Source of the DNA: Symbiodinium natans
Lineage: Eukaryota > Sar > Dinophyceae > Suessiales > Symbiodiniaceae
Direction: 5' to 3'
DNA length: 64,000 nucleotides
NCBI GenBank assembly: GCA_905221605.1
Contig: CAJNDS010002175.1
Coordinates: 64,001 to 128,000 of the forward strand
Shown: positions 53,051-62,659 of the stretch, piece after piece
Numbering within the stretch: position 1 is the stretch's first letter
Layout: every line of letters starts with the position of its first letter
The notes under the pieces: model-generated
Told to the model about the DNA's origin: nothing
What the model saw: the letters and a program-made list of their open reading frames with translations, nothing else
Database searches by the model: none
Program-made: the position numbers and the translations under genes

Positions 53051-53259
53051 TAAACACCAGACTTAGGGATACTCTGTGTTGGCAGGGGGGGTAATATAGG
53101 GCTTGGGTTTCGTGGGTCTTGCAAGGTACAAAGGGTCAGGGCCTTCCTGATTTGGGTTTTAAGGCTTCGAAAACCCCTCGAATCCTTCTAATATAAGGCT
53201 TAGGGCTAAGGCGGGTTTCGGGGTTTAGGGCTTAGGACGGTAAAGAAGTCTCACCTTTG

Positions 53260-53940
53260 GATGGCGTCCATGTCGTCCGCGTCCACGCTGCCATTTGATC
53301 CGTCCTAAGCGCCGTCTTACGTGGACAAGAGATCCGGCGAAGGGCTCTTCATGCTTGGGGCTTACAGTGTTGAGAAGCCCCAAACCCTAAATCCTATAAC
53401 CCCTAAACCCCCTAACCCCTAAACCCCCTAACCCCTAAACCCTCTAACCCCATACCACCTTAACCCCTAGACCCTAAACCCCATCCTAAACCCTGAGCCC
53501 TAAACCCCATGAAGCTTGCTCAGTCCAATGGTCTTCCAGAGCAGCTAAGGATGGCTCCATGTGTCTGCCAGAATTCCCTGGAAATGGGGCTTAGGGTTTA
53601 GGGTTTAGGGTTTAGGGCTTAGGGTGGTAGGCAAAGCTACCTCGGGGCCCCAGTAGGGGACCTTCGCGAATAGGCGCAGACCTGAGTTGGGCCCATCTTC
53701 CATGGCCGACTCTCTATCCATCCATCTATCCGTCTAGATATGTTCCAGAGTACCTCTCCGAAGCCCTTGAGCCACTGTAGAAAGAGCCCTCAGAAGACCT
53801 TAAGAAGCCTGACCCTAAACCGTACACCCTGCACCCTAAACCCTAAACCCTAAACCCTAAACCCAGGGGGTGCAACCCAGCAGCCAGCTTGAAGTATGGA
53901 GGACCCGTGACGCAGGCCTGACCAAGCTCAAGCCGATGAG
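53260..53940 (-). CDS. group of exons of an unknown minus-strand gene
   Basis: Minus-strand pieces: RLELGQACVTGPPYFKLAAG (about 53935-53870), ESAMEDGPNSGLRLFAKVPY with WGPEVA (about 53712-53640), GNSGRHMEPSLAALEDHWTE (about 53580-53520) and DGSNGSVDADDMDAIQ ending at a GTGAG donor (53307-53255). The last is acidic and EF-hand-like, but the loop spacing does not fit a standard EF-hand. Strand and order suit one gene running 64 to 50 kb. Confidence 0.5.
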
Positions 53941-53945
53941 GCGGG

Positions 53946-54032
53946 GTTAGGGTTTAGGGTTTAGGGTTTAGGGTTTAGGGTTTAGGGTTTAGGGTTTAGG
54001 GTTTAGGGTTTAGGGTTTAGGGTTTAGGGTTT
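53946..54032. repeat. TTTAGGG array
   Basis: About 12 perfect heptamers next to the exon ending near 53940. Confidence 0.95.
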
Positions 54033-54049
54033 AGGCTTTCAGGGATCTT

Positions 54050-55290
54050 GGTTTAGGGCTTAGGGGTCTAGGGAGGAGCAGGGGCTTTCCTAGCACCTGG
54101 GGGCGAAAACCCAGAAGCAAAAACCCAGAGCCCCAAACCCTAAAGCCCCTAAAACCCAAACCCCGAAGCCCCTAAAACTCTCTAAAATCCTAAACCCCCC
54201 AAAGCCCCTGAAAACCGAAATCCCAAACCCAAAGCCCCTAAAACCTCTAAACCACAAAGCCCCTCAAAGCCCCAAACAAAAACCGAAAGCTGGGGTTGAA
54301 TGAGGGTCCTGAAGGGAGGGGGGTTCCCTACAATGTTAGGGAAGCTTAGGGAGCCTGAGGGAATGGTGCGGAGTATTCGGGAAGCTTGGGTCACCGTAAA
54401 CCATAACCCCCAAACCCTTTAGGACCCTGTAATTAGAGTTGGGGGGGTAGTGGTTGTGGCAGCGGGTCTGGGGGGCGGAGATCCTGTATTGGAACGAAGG
54501 CTTCTGGGTTTAGGGGTTTAGGGTTTAGGGTTTTAAGGGCTAAGGGGTCTAGGGGTTTAGGGGTTTGGGGGTTTGGAGGTTGAGGGGTTTGGGCTTAGGG
54601 GTTGAGGGTTTAGGGGTTTTAGTGTAGGGGTTTCGGGGTTTAGGGTTTCGGGTACGAAGCAGGAATTAGGTACCCAGCAACCATACTAAATGGTGTTTCT
54701 GCATACCTAACCCCATAGTGGTACTACAAATGAACCCTCTGGGTAAGGTTTGCTGGTTTTGGGGGTTCTGGGGTGTCAAGATTTACATACTAAGTGGCTC
54801 GTTTCTCCAAAGCATACGCAGTAAACCCGTAAATCCTACACCGCCAAGCTTGGCATTATTCTCCCTGAAACTGACAATCCTTAATAGGGACAGGGATAGG
54901 GGGTACTATAATCCCTATAAAGGACTGCTAGCATTAGGGGGGACTTCCAACGAAGTAAACCCCAACAACCCTACCCCGTGGCTGGTTCTTAGTAACTAGG
55001 GAATGAGGGAATGCGGGCCCTATAAAATCCCATAAAAAATATATATATATATATATGTAAATATATAGTGGGCCTCATTCCCTACTAAGAACCAGGGGGG
55101 AACCCCCAAGCCCCCAACCCAAAAGCCAACAAGCCCTTAATAAATGGGGTGTGTTGAGCTCCCTGCGCAGTGATGAAACCCAAAACCCAAAACCCAAAAC
55201 CCAAAACCCAAAACCCAAAACCCAAAAACCCAACCCCCAAAACCCAAAACCCCCAAACCCAAAACCCTAAACCCACCCCCCCCCCCCTCC
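54050..55290. other. degenerate heptamers and small elements
   Basis: No exon is supported. A weak family F relative is at about 54850-54950 (ATTCTCCC..GACAATCCTTAA..GGGGGGACTTCC). CCCAAAA repeats at 55180-55270 produce the tryptophan/phenylalanine-rich minus frame. Confidence 0.5.
54982..55095. mobile_element. MITE family K, copy 2
   Basis: CTGGTTCTTAGTAACTAGGG and CCCTACTAAGAACCAG inverted ends with GAATGAGG/CCTCATTC just inside. The centre is a (TA)n run. Confidence 0.88.
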
Positions 55291-55291
55291 T

Positions 55292-55362
55292 ACATTGACA
55301 CCGAGCGGCCCCAGAAGAGTCGAAGCCACCTTCAAAGACAGCGAAGCCTTTCCCCTCCTGCG
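55292..55362 (-). CDS. exon of unknown minus-strand gene
   Basis: The minus-strand frame PQEGKGFAVFEGGFDSSGAA lies between a C run and a TTTAGGG array. Another frame is also open, so the reading is tentative. Confidence 0.4.
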
Positions 55363-55426
55363 GGGGTTTAGGGTTTAGGGTTTAGGGTTTAGGGTTTAGG
55401 GTTTAGGGTTTAGGGTTTAGGGTCTA

Positions 55427-55675
55427 GACCCAAGAGTAACCTAGGAATGAAAACCCTGTTTAACAGGGTTTAGGGCTAAGGGCTAGACCCAAGAAGAGGA
55501 ACCTAGGAAGAAGAAAGGGTTCATTTACCCTAATCCCCAAACCCTACTATTTATTCTAGACCCAAGAGTAACCTAGGAAGAAGAAAGGGTGCACTTTTTT
55601 TTTGGTTTAAAGGCGCTAACACATGAAGCTGAACCCTAAAAAAAGGAATAAGGGCCTACTTTGGGTCCTGGCTAT
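55427..55675. mobile_element. nested or repeated family B elements
   Basis: The family B left end TAGACCCAAGAGTAACCTAG occurs at 55428 and 55556, and a related TAGACCCAAGAAGAGGAACC at 55484. The complete copy is 55556-55671, ending GGGCCTACTTTGGGTCC. The pattern suggests repeated insertion of the family into itself. Confidence 0.75.
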
Positions 55676-56024
55676 AGAGCTTTAGAGGCTTCAGGGCTTA
55701 GGGGATGAGGGTGATGGGACTTCCGGGTTGAACGGTTAAGGGCTTAGAGGTTAAGGGCCTTCGGGGCTTAAGGGGTTTATACAGGTGAAACCACCGTGAC
55801 TCTGACGCACCGCTGTTTTTAGAAGTGGCAATCTCCCAAGGTATGCCTAGACCATCTAGCAACCACGCACATGCCTTTTGGAAAGGGCAGATGTGTAACT
55901 TAGGCAGCCTTCTAGGCTCAGTAACGCCTTGGGAAGAGCAAGGGTATTGTACCCTTCCTATGGTTCATGTAATTACACTTTACAAGGGTTTAGGGTTTAG
56001 GGTTTAGGGCTTTTACCCGGACCC

Positions 56025-56375
56025 ATACCCACTGCGCAGGGGGCACCGCTTGGGGCCGGGCGACGGGTCCCGGGAAGTGGTCGAAAACCTTCGGGTTTGG
56101 CTCCCGGTGGCCCTTTCCTAACTTCTTCGCGCGAAAAACCTTAAACCCTAAGCCCTTAAGGTTTAGGGTTTCGGGTTTAGGGTCCGAAAGCCCTAAACCC
56201 TAAGCCCAAAAACCCTGCCAAGGAAAGTTGCCCCCCCCCCCCCCAAAAAAAAAAAAAAAAAAGACGCCACCCCTTGGAGTCTCCTCTCGCACACGGCGGC
56301 GCCACCATGTGATGGCGGAGATCAAGTCAACCCCTTCGGGCTGGAAGTCCTTCTTAAAGCTTTAAGATACGCGAA
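56025..56375 (-). CDS. two exons of unknown minus-strand gene
   Basis: The frame KDFQPEGVDLISAITWWRRR, with VREETPRG, lies at about 56365-56275. KKLGKGHREPNPKVFDHFPG, with PVARPQAVPPAQWVWV, lies at about 56140-56025. They are separated by poly-A/poly-C and heptamers. No domain recognised, but the composition is clearly coding-like. Confidence 0.5.
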
Positions 56376-56963
56376 TGGGTTTAGGGAGGTTGAGGGCTTC
56401 GCCCTAAACCCTAAACCCTCAACCCTAAACCCAAACCCTAAGCCCCAAACCCTAGACCCTAAACCCGAAACCCTAAACCCTAAACCCGAAACCCTAAACC
56501 CTAAACCCAAGCACCGGGTTAAGTTAATAGGAACCCTAAGACCTCCAGCCTAAACCTGAAAAGACCACAGCCCGAAAGGCGTTGGGGCCTGTGGCTGTGG
56601 ACAATATAGGGTTCAAGGTTTGCACTTAGGGTTTGGGGCTTATAAGGTTCAAGGTTTGGGGTGCAGGGTTTAGGGCTTAGGAATTAGAAGGTCGGGTGTT
56701 AGAAATGCAGGACCCATCAACCCGGTTAGAAGCCTAAAAGGTGTTAGAAGAGAAACGCCACCTGCGCCGCCTGCGCCCTGCAACTTAGAACCCCCCCCCC
56801 CCCCCAGGCGTAATCCCAATCCCTGTACCCTATGCCCTAAAGCCCTAAACCCGAAAAGCCTTAAAACCCTGAAGCCCAAAAAAACGTAAACCCTAAACCC
56901 TAAACCCCAAAACCCAAAACCCACAAACCCTCAAGCCCCACTTCTCCCAAATAAAACACTTGG

Positions 56964-57076
56964 CTGCACTCAGGAGCGTAGCTAAAAATTAAACTTTTAG
57001 CAGCCTTATTAAGAAACCCAATAAACCCAAAAAGGGTAAGGATCTAAAGTTACGGTAAAGTACCATTAAAAAAAAA
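56964..57076. mobile_element. element family D, copy 3
   Basis: CTGCACTCAGGAGCGTAGCT..GATCTAAAGTTACGGTAAAG..TACC, homologous to 34270-34376. It abuts the exon at 57080-57168, so it probably lies in that exon's intron. No target duplication is visible, perhaps lost through the A run at its right end. Confidence 0.88.
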
Positions 57077-57077
57077 G

Positions 57078-57168
57078 CGTCCTTGCTGGCATAGGACCGG
57101 GCCACCCCCGCGCGTTCGTAGCTGCTGCGGTCGATGAAAAGATGCACCTGGGCCCAGGAAACTGCGAA
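57078..57168 (-). CDS. exon of unknown minus-strand gene
   Basis: The minus-strand frame SWAQVHLFIDRSSYERAGVA then RSYASKD is strongly protein-like and is bounded by a family D element and heptamers. Confidence 0.5.
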
Positions 57169-57419
57169 GTTTAGGGCATAGGTTTAGGGTTTAGGGTTTA
57201 GGGTTTAGCATTCAGGGTTTAGGGTTTAGGGTTCAGGGTGTTTAGGGTTATTTAGGGTTTAGGGTTCAGGGTGTTTAGGATTTAGGGTTTAGGGTTCAGG
57301 GTGTTTAGGATTTAGGGTCTTAGGGCTAAGAGTTGTAGAGCTTAGTGTCTTTCGTGCTTTGGGGTGTAGGGATTTAGGGTGAAAAAGCGTTCGAGCTTAG
57401 GGTGTGCTTTGGGTGTTTA

Positions 57420-57505
57420 TCATATGTCATATGGTTGTACTTGCAGGAGCGGCGGACTTTGCACGCAGAGTTCTCCAGTAGGGTGATCAATTCCTAGACC
57501 CTAAA
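57420..57505 (+). other. ambiguous exon-like piece
   Basis: A CTTGCAG acceptor is followed by the plus-strand frame ERRTLHAEFSSRVINS and a stop. The minus strand is also open. Not decided. Confidence 0.2.
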
Positions 57506-58179
57506 AAACCCTTAACCCCAAACCCTAACACTTTTAACCCCCCCGAAGCCCGAAACTCCTAGAATCCTCCGATCCTCCCACGAGAGTAGTGAGGAAACCT
57601 TCAAAGCTTTGAAGAACCCCGGACCCGGGTTAGGGTCCAGGGTTTAGGGTGTGTGGTTTGGGGTGTGCAGGATTTCGGGTTCAGAGTACAGGGGGCTTAG
57701 GGCTTGGGGTTCAGGGTTGAGGGTTAGTGGTTTGGGGTTTACGGGGTTTAGGGTGTAGGGTGTGGAAACGCCAAACCCACAAAATGCCCTAATATTGCAG
57801 AATATGGGACGGGGGGGAGGGTGTACTAACAGTGGAATATTTCTTGAGGTCCTGGTTATAAAGGGATCCGACTACTTGGGGTCTATGTTAGAGCGATCGT
57901 AGTTACATTCCAGTTATCCTCCATAAGAAGGACAGTTGGAGTTTAGTGATTGTCGAGCCATGTAAGACTGTAAGGCTTTCAGCGCGACCCTCTCAAGTCT
58001 GAAACCCTAAACCCTAAACTCTAAACCCTAAACCCTAAGCTGAAACCTAACCCTTAACCGGACCCTACATCCTAAACCCTAAAGGCGCTCAACCCTTTAA
58101 GCCCCTACAAACCCTTAAAGCCCTGTAAACGGTGCGCGCCCCACCTTCAAATCCAAACCCTCAACCTAAACCCTAATCC

Positions 58180-58786
58180 CAAACTCCAGACCTTCAAGCC
58201 TTGAACCCTAAACCCTTGAACCCCAAACCCCAAACTTGAAACCCCAAACCCCAAACCTTAAAACCCCACACCCCACACCCCACACCCGACACCCAAAACC
58301 CAAAAAACCCAAACCCCACACCCCACACCCAGAACCCTAAACCCTCAACCCTAAACCCCAAACCCTCAACCCTAAACCCGAACCCTAAACCCCAAACCCT
58401 CAACCCTAAACCCCAAACCCTCAACCCTAAACCCGAAACCCCAGGCCCCAAACCCTAAATCCTAAACCCTAAACCCCAAACCCTAAAACCCCACACCCTA
58501 AACCCTAAACCCCAAACCCTCAACCCTAAACCCCAAACCCTAACTAAACCCCATGCCCCAAACCCTAAACCCCAAAACCCTAAACCCCAAACCCTAAACC
58601 TTAAAACCCTAAACCCTAAACCCCAAACCCTAAAACCCTAAACCCCAAACCCCCAAACCCCACACCCCCAAACCCTAAACCCCAAACCCTAAACCCTAAA
58701 ACCCTCAACCCTCAACCCTCAACCCTAAACCCTACACCCCAAACCCTAAACCCTAAACCCTAAACCCTAAACCCTAAACCCTAAGC
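58180..58786. repeat. long degenerate CCCTAAA/CCCCAAA/CCCTCAA tract
   Basis: About 600 bp of mixed variant heptamers ending in a clean CCCTAAA block. The glycine/leucine/tryptophan-rich minus-strand frame 58194-58451 is only its translation. Confidence 0.95.
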
Positions 58787-58789
58787 CCC

Positions 58790-58872
58790 TCTTTGCGGGC
58801 GCAGCCGCCCGCACGATGGGCAGCCGACTCCAGGCCGCTGCCAGGTCCCAGTTGAGGGAAGGCACGGCCTGG
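58790..58872 (-). CDS. exon of unknown minus-strand gene
   Basis: The frame QAVPSLNWDLAAAWSRLPIV, then RAAAPAKR, lies between a CCCTAAA array on one side and a TTTAGGG array on the other. The arrays point toward the exon from both sides. Confidence 0.5.
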
Positions 58873-58873
58873 T

Positions 58874-59045
58874 AGGGTTTAGGGTTTAGGGTTTAGGGTT
58901 TAGGGTTTAGGGTTTAGGGTTTAGGGTTTAGGGTTTAGGGTTTAGGGTTTAGGGTTTAGGGTTTAGGGTTCAGGGTTTAGGGTTTAGGGTTTAGGGTTTT
59001 AGGGTGTTAGGGTTTTAGGGTGTTAGGGTTTAGGGTTTAGGGTTT
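58874..59045. repeat. TTTAGGG array
   Basis: About 20 heptamers, then TTTTAGGGTG and related variants. Confidence 0.95.
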
Positions 59046-59094
59046 ATCTAAAACATAGGGTTGCATAGATCACATTCCGGACTTTATGAAGTAA

Positions 59095-59410
59095 TTGTGA
59101 TTAAGTTTTCTGGTGCTCTTTTTCGCGCTCAAGGTTGTGTTTGTTCTGGTGTCATTGTTTATGCTCAAGATGTTTTTTCTGGTGTCTTTGTGTGCTCAAG
59201 ATTGTGCTTTCTCTGGTGACATTTGTTGTGCTCAAGATAGTGGTTCTTTCTGGTGATACTCCTAGTATAGTGGTCTTCGAGAAATTTGTGCTCAAGATTG
59301 TGCTTTTGCTGGTGCAGTTCTTTGTTCTCAAGGTTGTGTCTTATCTGGTGCCACTTTTTGTGCTCAGCACGAAGCAATGGCACCAGAACCCGCACCAACA
59401 GGAACGCCAT
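59095..59410. repeat. degenerate minisatellite, about 40-50 bp unit
   Basis: The phrase TGTGCTCAAGATTGTGCTTT followed by CTGGTG recurs about seven times. The minus-strand frame reads repeats like EHNKCHQRKHNLEH and the plus frame is hydrophobic; both appear repeat-driven rather than a selected protein. Confidence 0.8.
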
Positions 59411-60055
59411 GACTAGCGCCAGAAAAAAAACACAAACCAAGGTCCCAAATGTGATCTCGTTTGCTGAGCCAGGTTCAAACTCGATCAGAATTTCTGGTGC
59501 TGGTTTTGCGCTATGCTTAGCACAAAACCCTTCATTTGACTGTTAGTGGGCTGAGGCAAATCCCAAGTTTAGGGTTTATTTAGGGTTGCGGGAGGGTCTG
59601 GGGTTCAGGGTCTTCGGGTGTAGGGCCTAGGGCTGGTTGTTCGTGGGGGATCGGGACTTAGGCACCCGGTAGAATCCCTTCGCAGAGGTGCAGTGGAAAG
59701 CCCACGCAAAAATGTTTAACAATTAGAAAACCCTTTTGGGGACAATCCACAAGGACCGTAAAACATCAATAAGTTTTTGAAACAACGAAACAAGAACTGT
59801 CCCTGCAGATTCTTCGGAAAGCGAACTGCTTTCTTCTCCCTATTTCTGTAGATTTCCAAGGAATACCTCTGTCTCCTTACGTTTCGTTTCTTGAAACAAG
59901 GGATACCTCTTCTACCTGCTTCTGTCCCTAGGCCAACCTCTGTTTTTCCTCGATGTTTTCCGAGGAAACCTATCTGTCTTCAATACCTGAATAGGACACT
60001 CTGTTTCAGCCCTGTCTAGAATTAACCAGCCGGACTTATTTTCTTCTAAATTATG

Positions 60056-60145
60056 TATAGGGAAGCTGGCCTTGAGAATGCCCTCGATGCTGGTGTAGAG
60101 CTCCACATCCCCTGTGTCCGGGTCCGTGCGGCGCAGGGTGCCTGG
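60056..60145 (-). CDS. exon of unknown minus-strand gene
   Basis: The frame LRRTDPDTGDVELYTSIEGI, then LKASFPIHN, begins next to a TTTAGGG stretch. Good protein composition; 3' boundary unclear. The CCTCTGTCTCC/TTTCTTGAAACAAG repeats to its left (59800-60000) are intron-like. Confidence 0.55.
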
Positions 60146-60369
60146 GTTTAGGGTTTAGGGTTCGGGTTTGGGGTTTGGGGTTTGGGGTTTGGGGTTTGGG
60201 GTTTAGGGTTAGGGGTTTGGGGTTTAGGGTTTGGGGTTTAGGGTATAGGCCTGAACACAAAACCCTGAACCCTGCCACAGCCCAATCAGTCCTGCACCCA
60301 TTCGAAAAAGAGAAGCCAAGAACCCTGATAATCCTTTTTGGACTATAAACCCTACATAAGCAATGGGTT

Positions 60370-60498
60370 GAACCCTAAACCCTAAACCCTAAACCCTAAA
60401 CCCTAAACCCTAAACCCTAAACCCTAAACCCTAAACCCTAAACCCTAAACCCTAAACCCTAAACCCTAAACCCTAAACCCTAAACCCTAAACCCTACC
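60370..60498. repeat. CCCTAAA array with imperfect flanking duplication
   Basis: About 18 heptamers between ACTATAAACCCTACATAAGC (left, about 60343) and ACTATAGAAACCCTACAGAA (right, about 60515). The two flanks continue as AATGGGTTGA and AAGGGATTGG, so about 28 bp is imperfectly duplicated. Confidence 0.85.
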
Positions 60499-61204
60499 CC
60501 CTAAACCCTATTCAACTATAGAAACCCTACAGAAGCAAGGGATTGGTGGAGCGTTCAGGGCATTTGGCTCTGCGGGACCTGCTCTGCCACAGTTGGTCCA
60601 GGGCATTCGGGCCTCTACTTGCAGATGAAAGCTGGGGAAACTTAGCAAGTAGGGGAAGTATCGGGTGTAGGTCTAAGGTTTAGAGTTTAGAGGTTAAAGT
60701 GGCTTTTGCGATTTCGGGGTTTGGGGTTTCGGGGAGTTTAGGGAATAAGGGGCCAGGGAGTCAGGAATGTGTGTTCCAGGCTTTGATGGAGCGTGCGTGC
60801 GACAGCAGTGTAGTAGAAATTTGCACCGAACCGCTTCGTAATAAACAAGTGTCTGGCGCAGCGGCACGTTACCCGCTTAGTTCCGGGCTCCTTTACTCTC
60901 GACTCTGTTTCCCTAAACCGTAAGCCCGACACTAGCAGGATTACGCCCCTCAAACGTGTGAGAATCCTCAGCTTCGAGTGCTCATCGCCACCAGCACAGA
61001 AAGGTTTTTCCGGCTGGCCTGAAACCCCTCATCACTTAGGAAGGCAATTCAGCTCCGAAACGGAAACCCGAACCATAGAAAACCCTACAAGTACGCGTGA
61101 CCCTAGGCACTCTAAACGCCAAACACCCTTAACCCCATAACCCTAAACCCTAAACCCTAAACCTAAAACCCTAAACCCTAAACCCCATAAACCGCACCCT
61201 CTTT

Positions 61205-61292
61205 CGAAAGCTCCACATTGCCACCAAAAGCGCCATCCACGTCACGTGAGACCTTAGGTGCCACCAGGAAGCTGCATGCACGGTTTAGGGTT
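61205..61292 (-). CDS. exon of unknown minus-strand gene
   Basis: The frame FLVAPKVSRDVDGAFGGNVE, then LSKEG, follows the acceptor GCATGCAG. With the exon ending near 61608 it can be joined as AEVNTISCFLVAPKVS using a GT donor. The intron between contains two family A elements. Confidence 0.55.
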
Positions 61293-61334
61293 TAGGGTTC
61301 GGGTTTAGGGTGAGTTGCTTTTGGTTTTGTCTGG

Positions 61335-61455
61335 GTTCTTGTTAGCCCAGTTGCGATTTAAGAACCAGGGCATCCTTTTGTTGGTGGTACCACAAGGGAA
61401 CCCAGAAGCACAAGAAAAGAGTAAAAGGTACCACTGGGCTACTGTACCAAGGGAT
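61335..61455. mobile_element. family A element, array-free copy, nested pair member
   Basis: GTTAGCCCAGTTGCG..AAGGGAACCCAGAAGC..GGTACCACTGGGCTACTGTACCAAGG. Family A core without any TTTAGGG array. Confidence 0.75.
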
Positions 61456-61501
61456 CAGGATCTCAAGGTAAGCTACCAGAATTCAAGGGTACTCTAAATC
61501 T

Positions 61502-61610
61502 TAGTAGCCCAGTAACCATATTATAATAGGGCACACTTTTTTGGGTTGGTTACTTTATAAGGGAACCAGAACCAAAACAAGGGAAAAGGGTAGCACTGGG
61601 CTACCAAGAA
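61502..61610. mobile_element. family A element, array-free copy
   Basis: CTTAGTAGCCCAGTAACC..GGGCACACTTTTTTGGG..TATAAGGGAACCAG..AAAAGGGTAGCACTGGG..CTACCAAG. AAAT flanks both ends (ATTT on the coding strand), a 4-bp duplication. It shows what the element looks like without heptamers. Confidence 0.88.
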
Positions 61611-61905
61611 ATGGTGTTCACCTCGGCCCTCGGCCGAAAGGCGTCGGTTGTGGGGCCGAGAGAATGCCCTGGATCCCCCCTAAGGTGACCACCCAAAACC
61701 TCGTCAAGCCCCCTGAACTCCTGACGTGTGTCGCGCTGCTTGACGATTATTTGCTTAAGAACCCCAAAAGAAAAATATGATTCCCCATGTTACCCTTAAT
61801 AAGGAATACTCTTGTTTATTAATTTTTTCCGGGGTTCTTACTGTAAGCAACTGGTAGTTGAAGCTGCGCAAAAGACCTCGGGCAGCACCGCGCCAGCATT
61901 CTGTG
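61606..61905 (-). CDS. two exons of unknown minus-strand gene joined across a family E element
   Basis: The upstream piece ends AARGLLRSFNYQLLT at 61842. The downstream exon 61753-about 61606 reads QIIVKQRDTRQEFRGLDEVL, then PTTDAFRPRAEVNT. A canonical donor GTAAGAACC and acceptor TTCTTAAG, both inside the ends of the element, give an in-frame join LLTQIIVKQ. Confidence 0.65.
61754..61841. mobile_element. introner element family E carrying its own splice sites
   Basis: Ends ATTTGCTTAAGAACCCC and GGGGTTCTTACTGTAAGCAA. In the coding direction the inverted ends read GTAAGAACCCC..GGGGTTCTTAAG, so donor GTAAG and acceptor AAG are both part of the terminal repeats. The coordinates given are the inferred intron. 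Confidence 0.85.
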
Positions 61906-62069
61906 GCAACCCCTAAACCCCAAACCCCAAACCCCAAACCCTAAACCCTAAACCCCCTTGGCACGCTTTCTGGCTTTCCCTGGCCCCCTTGGGACCACCC
62001 AAAACCTATGGGGCTTTGGCCTTCCTTGCGATGCGCACGCTGCGTTTCCATTATTTTTTGCTACGCAAC

Positions 62070-62200
62070 CTACGTACACGTGGTCTAAGCTTCTTAACAA
62101 GACCCCAGCTTGTGTGGCCCCCAGGAGGGAGTATGACGACAACGACGCTCCCGTCATGAACAACCATAACCTCAATAAACAGCATGTGTCCTATGTAATA
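62070..62200 (-). CDS. possible exon
   Basis: Two minus-strand frames are open: one hydrophobic (LFMTGASLSSYSLLG), one polar (HDGSVVVVILPPGGHTSWG). I cannot choose between them. Confidence 0.3.
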
Positions 62201-62284
62201 CTATACCCAATATGAAACCTAAACCCTAAACCCTAAACCCCAAACCCCAAACCTTAAACCCTATAGAGCCTATAGGCGAATTAC

Positions 62285-62384
62285 AGAAGTCCAGGCTGGT
62301 GACCTGGTATGGCTTGGGCTCCTCCGATGTCGGCTCGGTGGGCGCAGGGGCTTCTGCTGAGTCGGCGGGGGCCTCGTTCAGCGT
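62285..62384 (-). CDS. exon, acidic alanine/proline-rich
   Basis: After the acceptor ATTCCCAG the frame reads TLNEAPADSAEAPAPTEPTS, then EEPKPYQVTSLDFC, ending at a GTAATT donor. Similar in style to the exon at 63690-63765, and a GA-AG join (PPD|TLNEAP) is possible. Likely a disordered N-terminal region of the 50-64 kb gene. Confidence 0.55.
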
Positions 62385-62444
62385 CTGGGAATTTAGGGAA
62401 AGGGTCTTAGGGGTCTTAGTGGTCTTAGGGGGTTAGGGGTTTAG

Positions 62445-62650
62445 GGTTTAGGGTTAGGGTTTAGGGTTTAGGGTTTAGGGTTTAGGGTTTAGGGTTTAGG
62501 GTTTAGGGTTTAGGGTTTAGGGTTTAGGGTTTAGGGTTTAGGGTTTAGGGTTTATGGGTTTAGGGTTTAGGGTTTAGGGTTTAGGGTTTAGGGTTTAGGG
62601 TTTAGGGTTTAGGGTTTAGGGTTTAGGGTTTAGGGTTTAGGGTTTAGGGC
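62445..62650. repeat. TTTAGGG array, longest in window
   Basis: About 28 units, nearly perfect, TTTAGGG orientation, between the exons at 62384 and 63690. Confidence 0.95.
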
Positions 62651-62659
62651 TTTAGAACT

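Noticed and set aside
53307-53335. A 16-nt intron GTAAGACGGCGCTTAG suggested by splice-like words
   Set aside because: Too short to be a spliceosomal intron; a longer intron ending at the same acceptor is more likely.
56322-58451. ORFs with repeated GLGFRV-type residues
   Set aside because: TTTAGGG/TTTGGGG heptamers translate to such periodic peptides in all frames.
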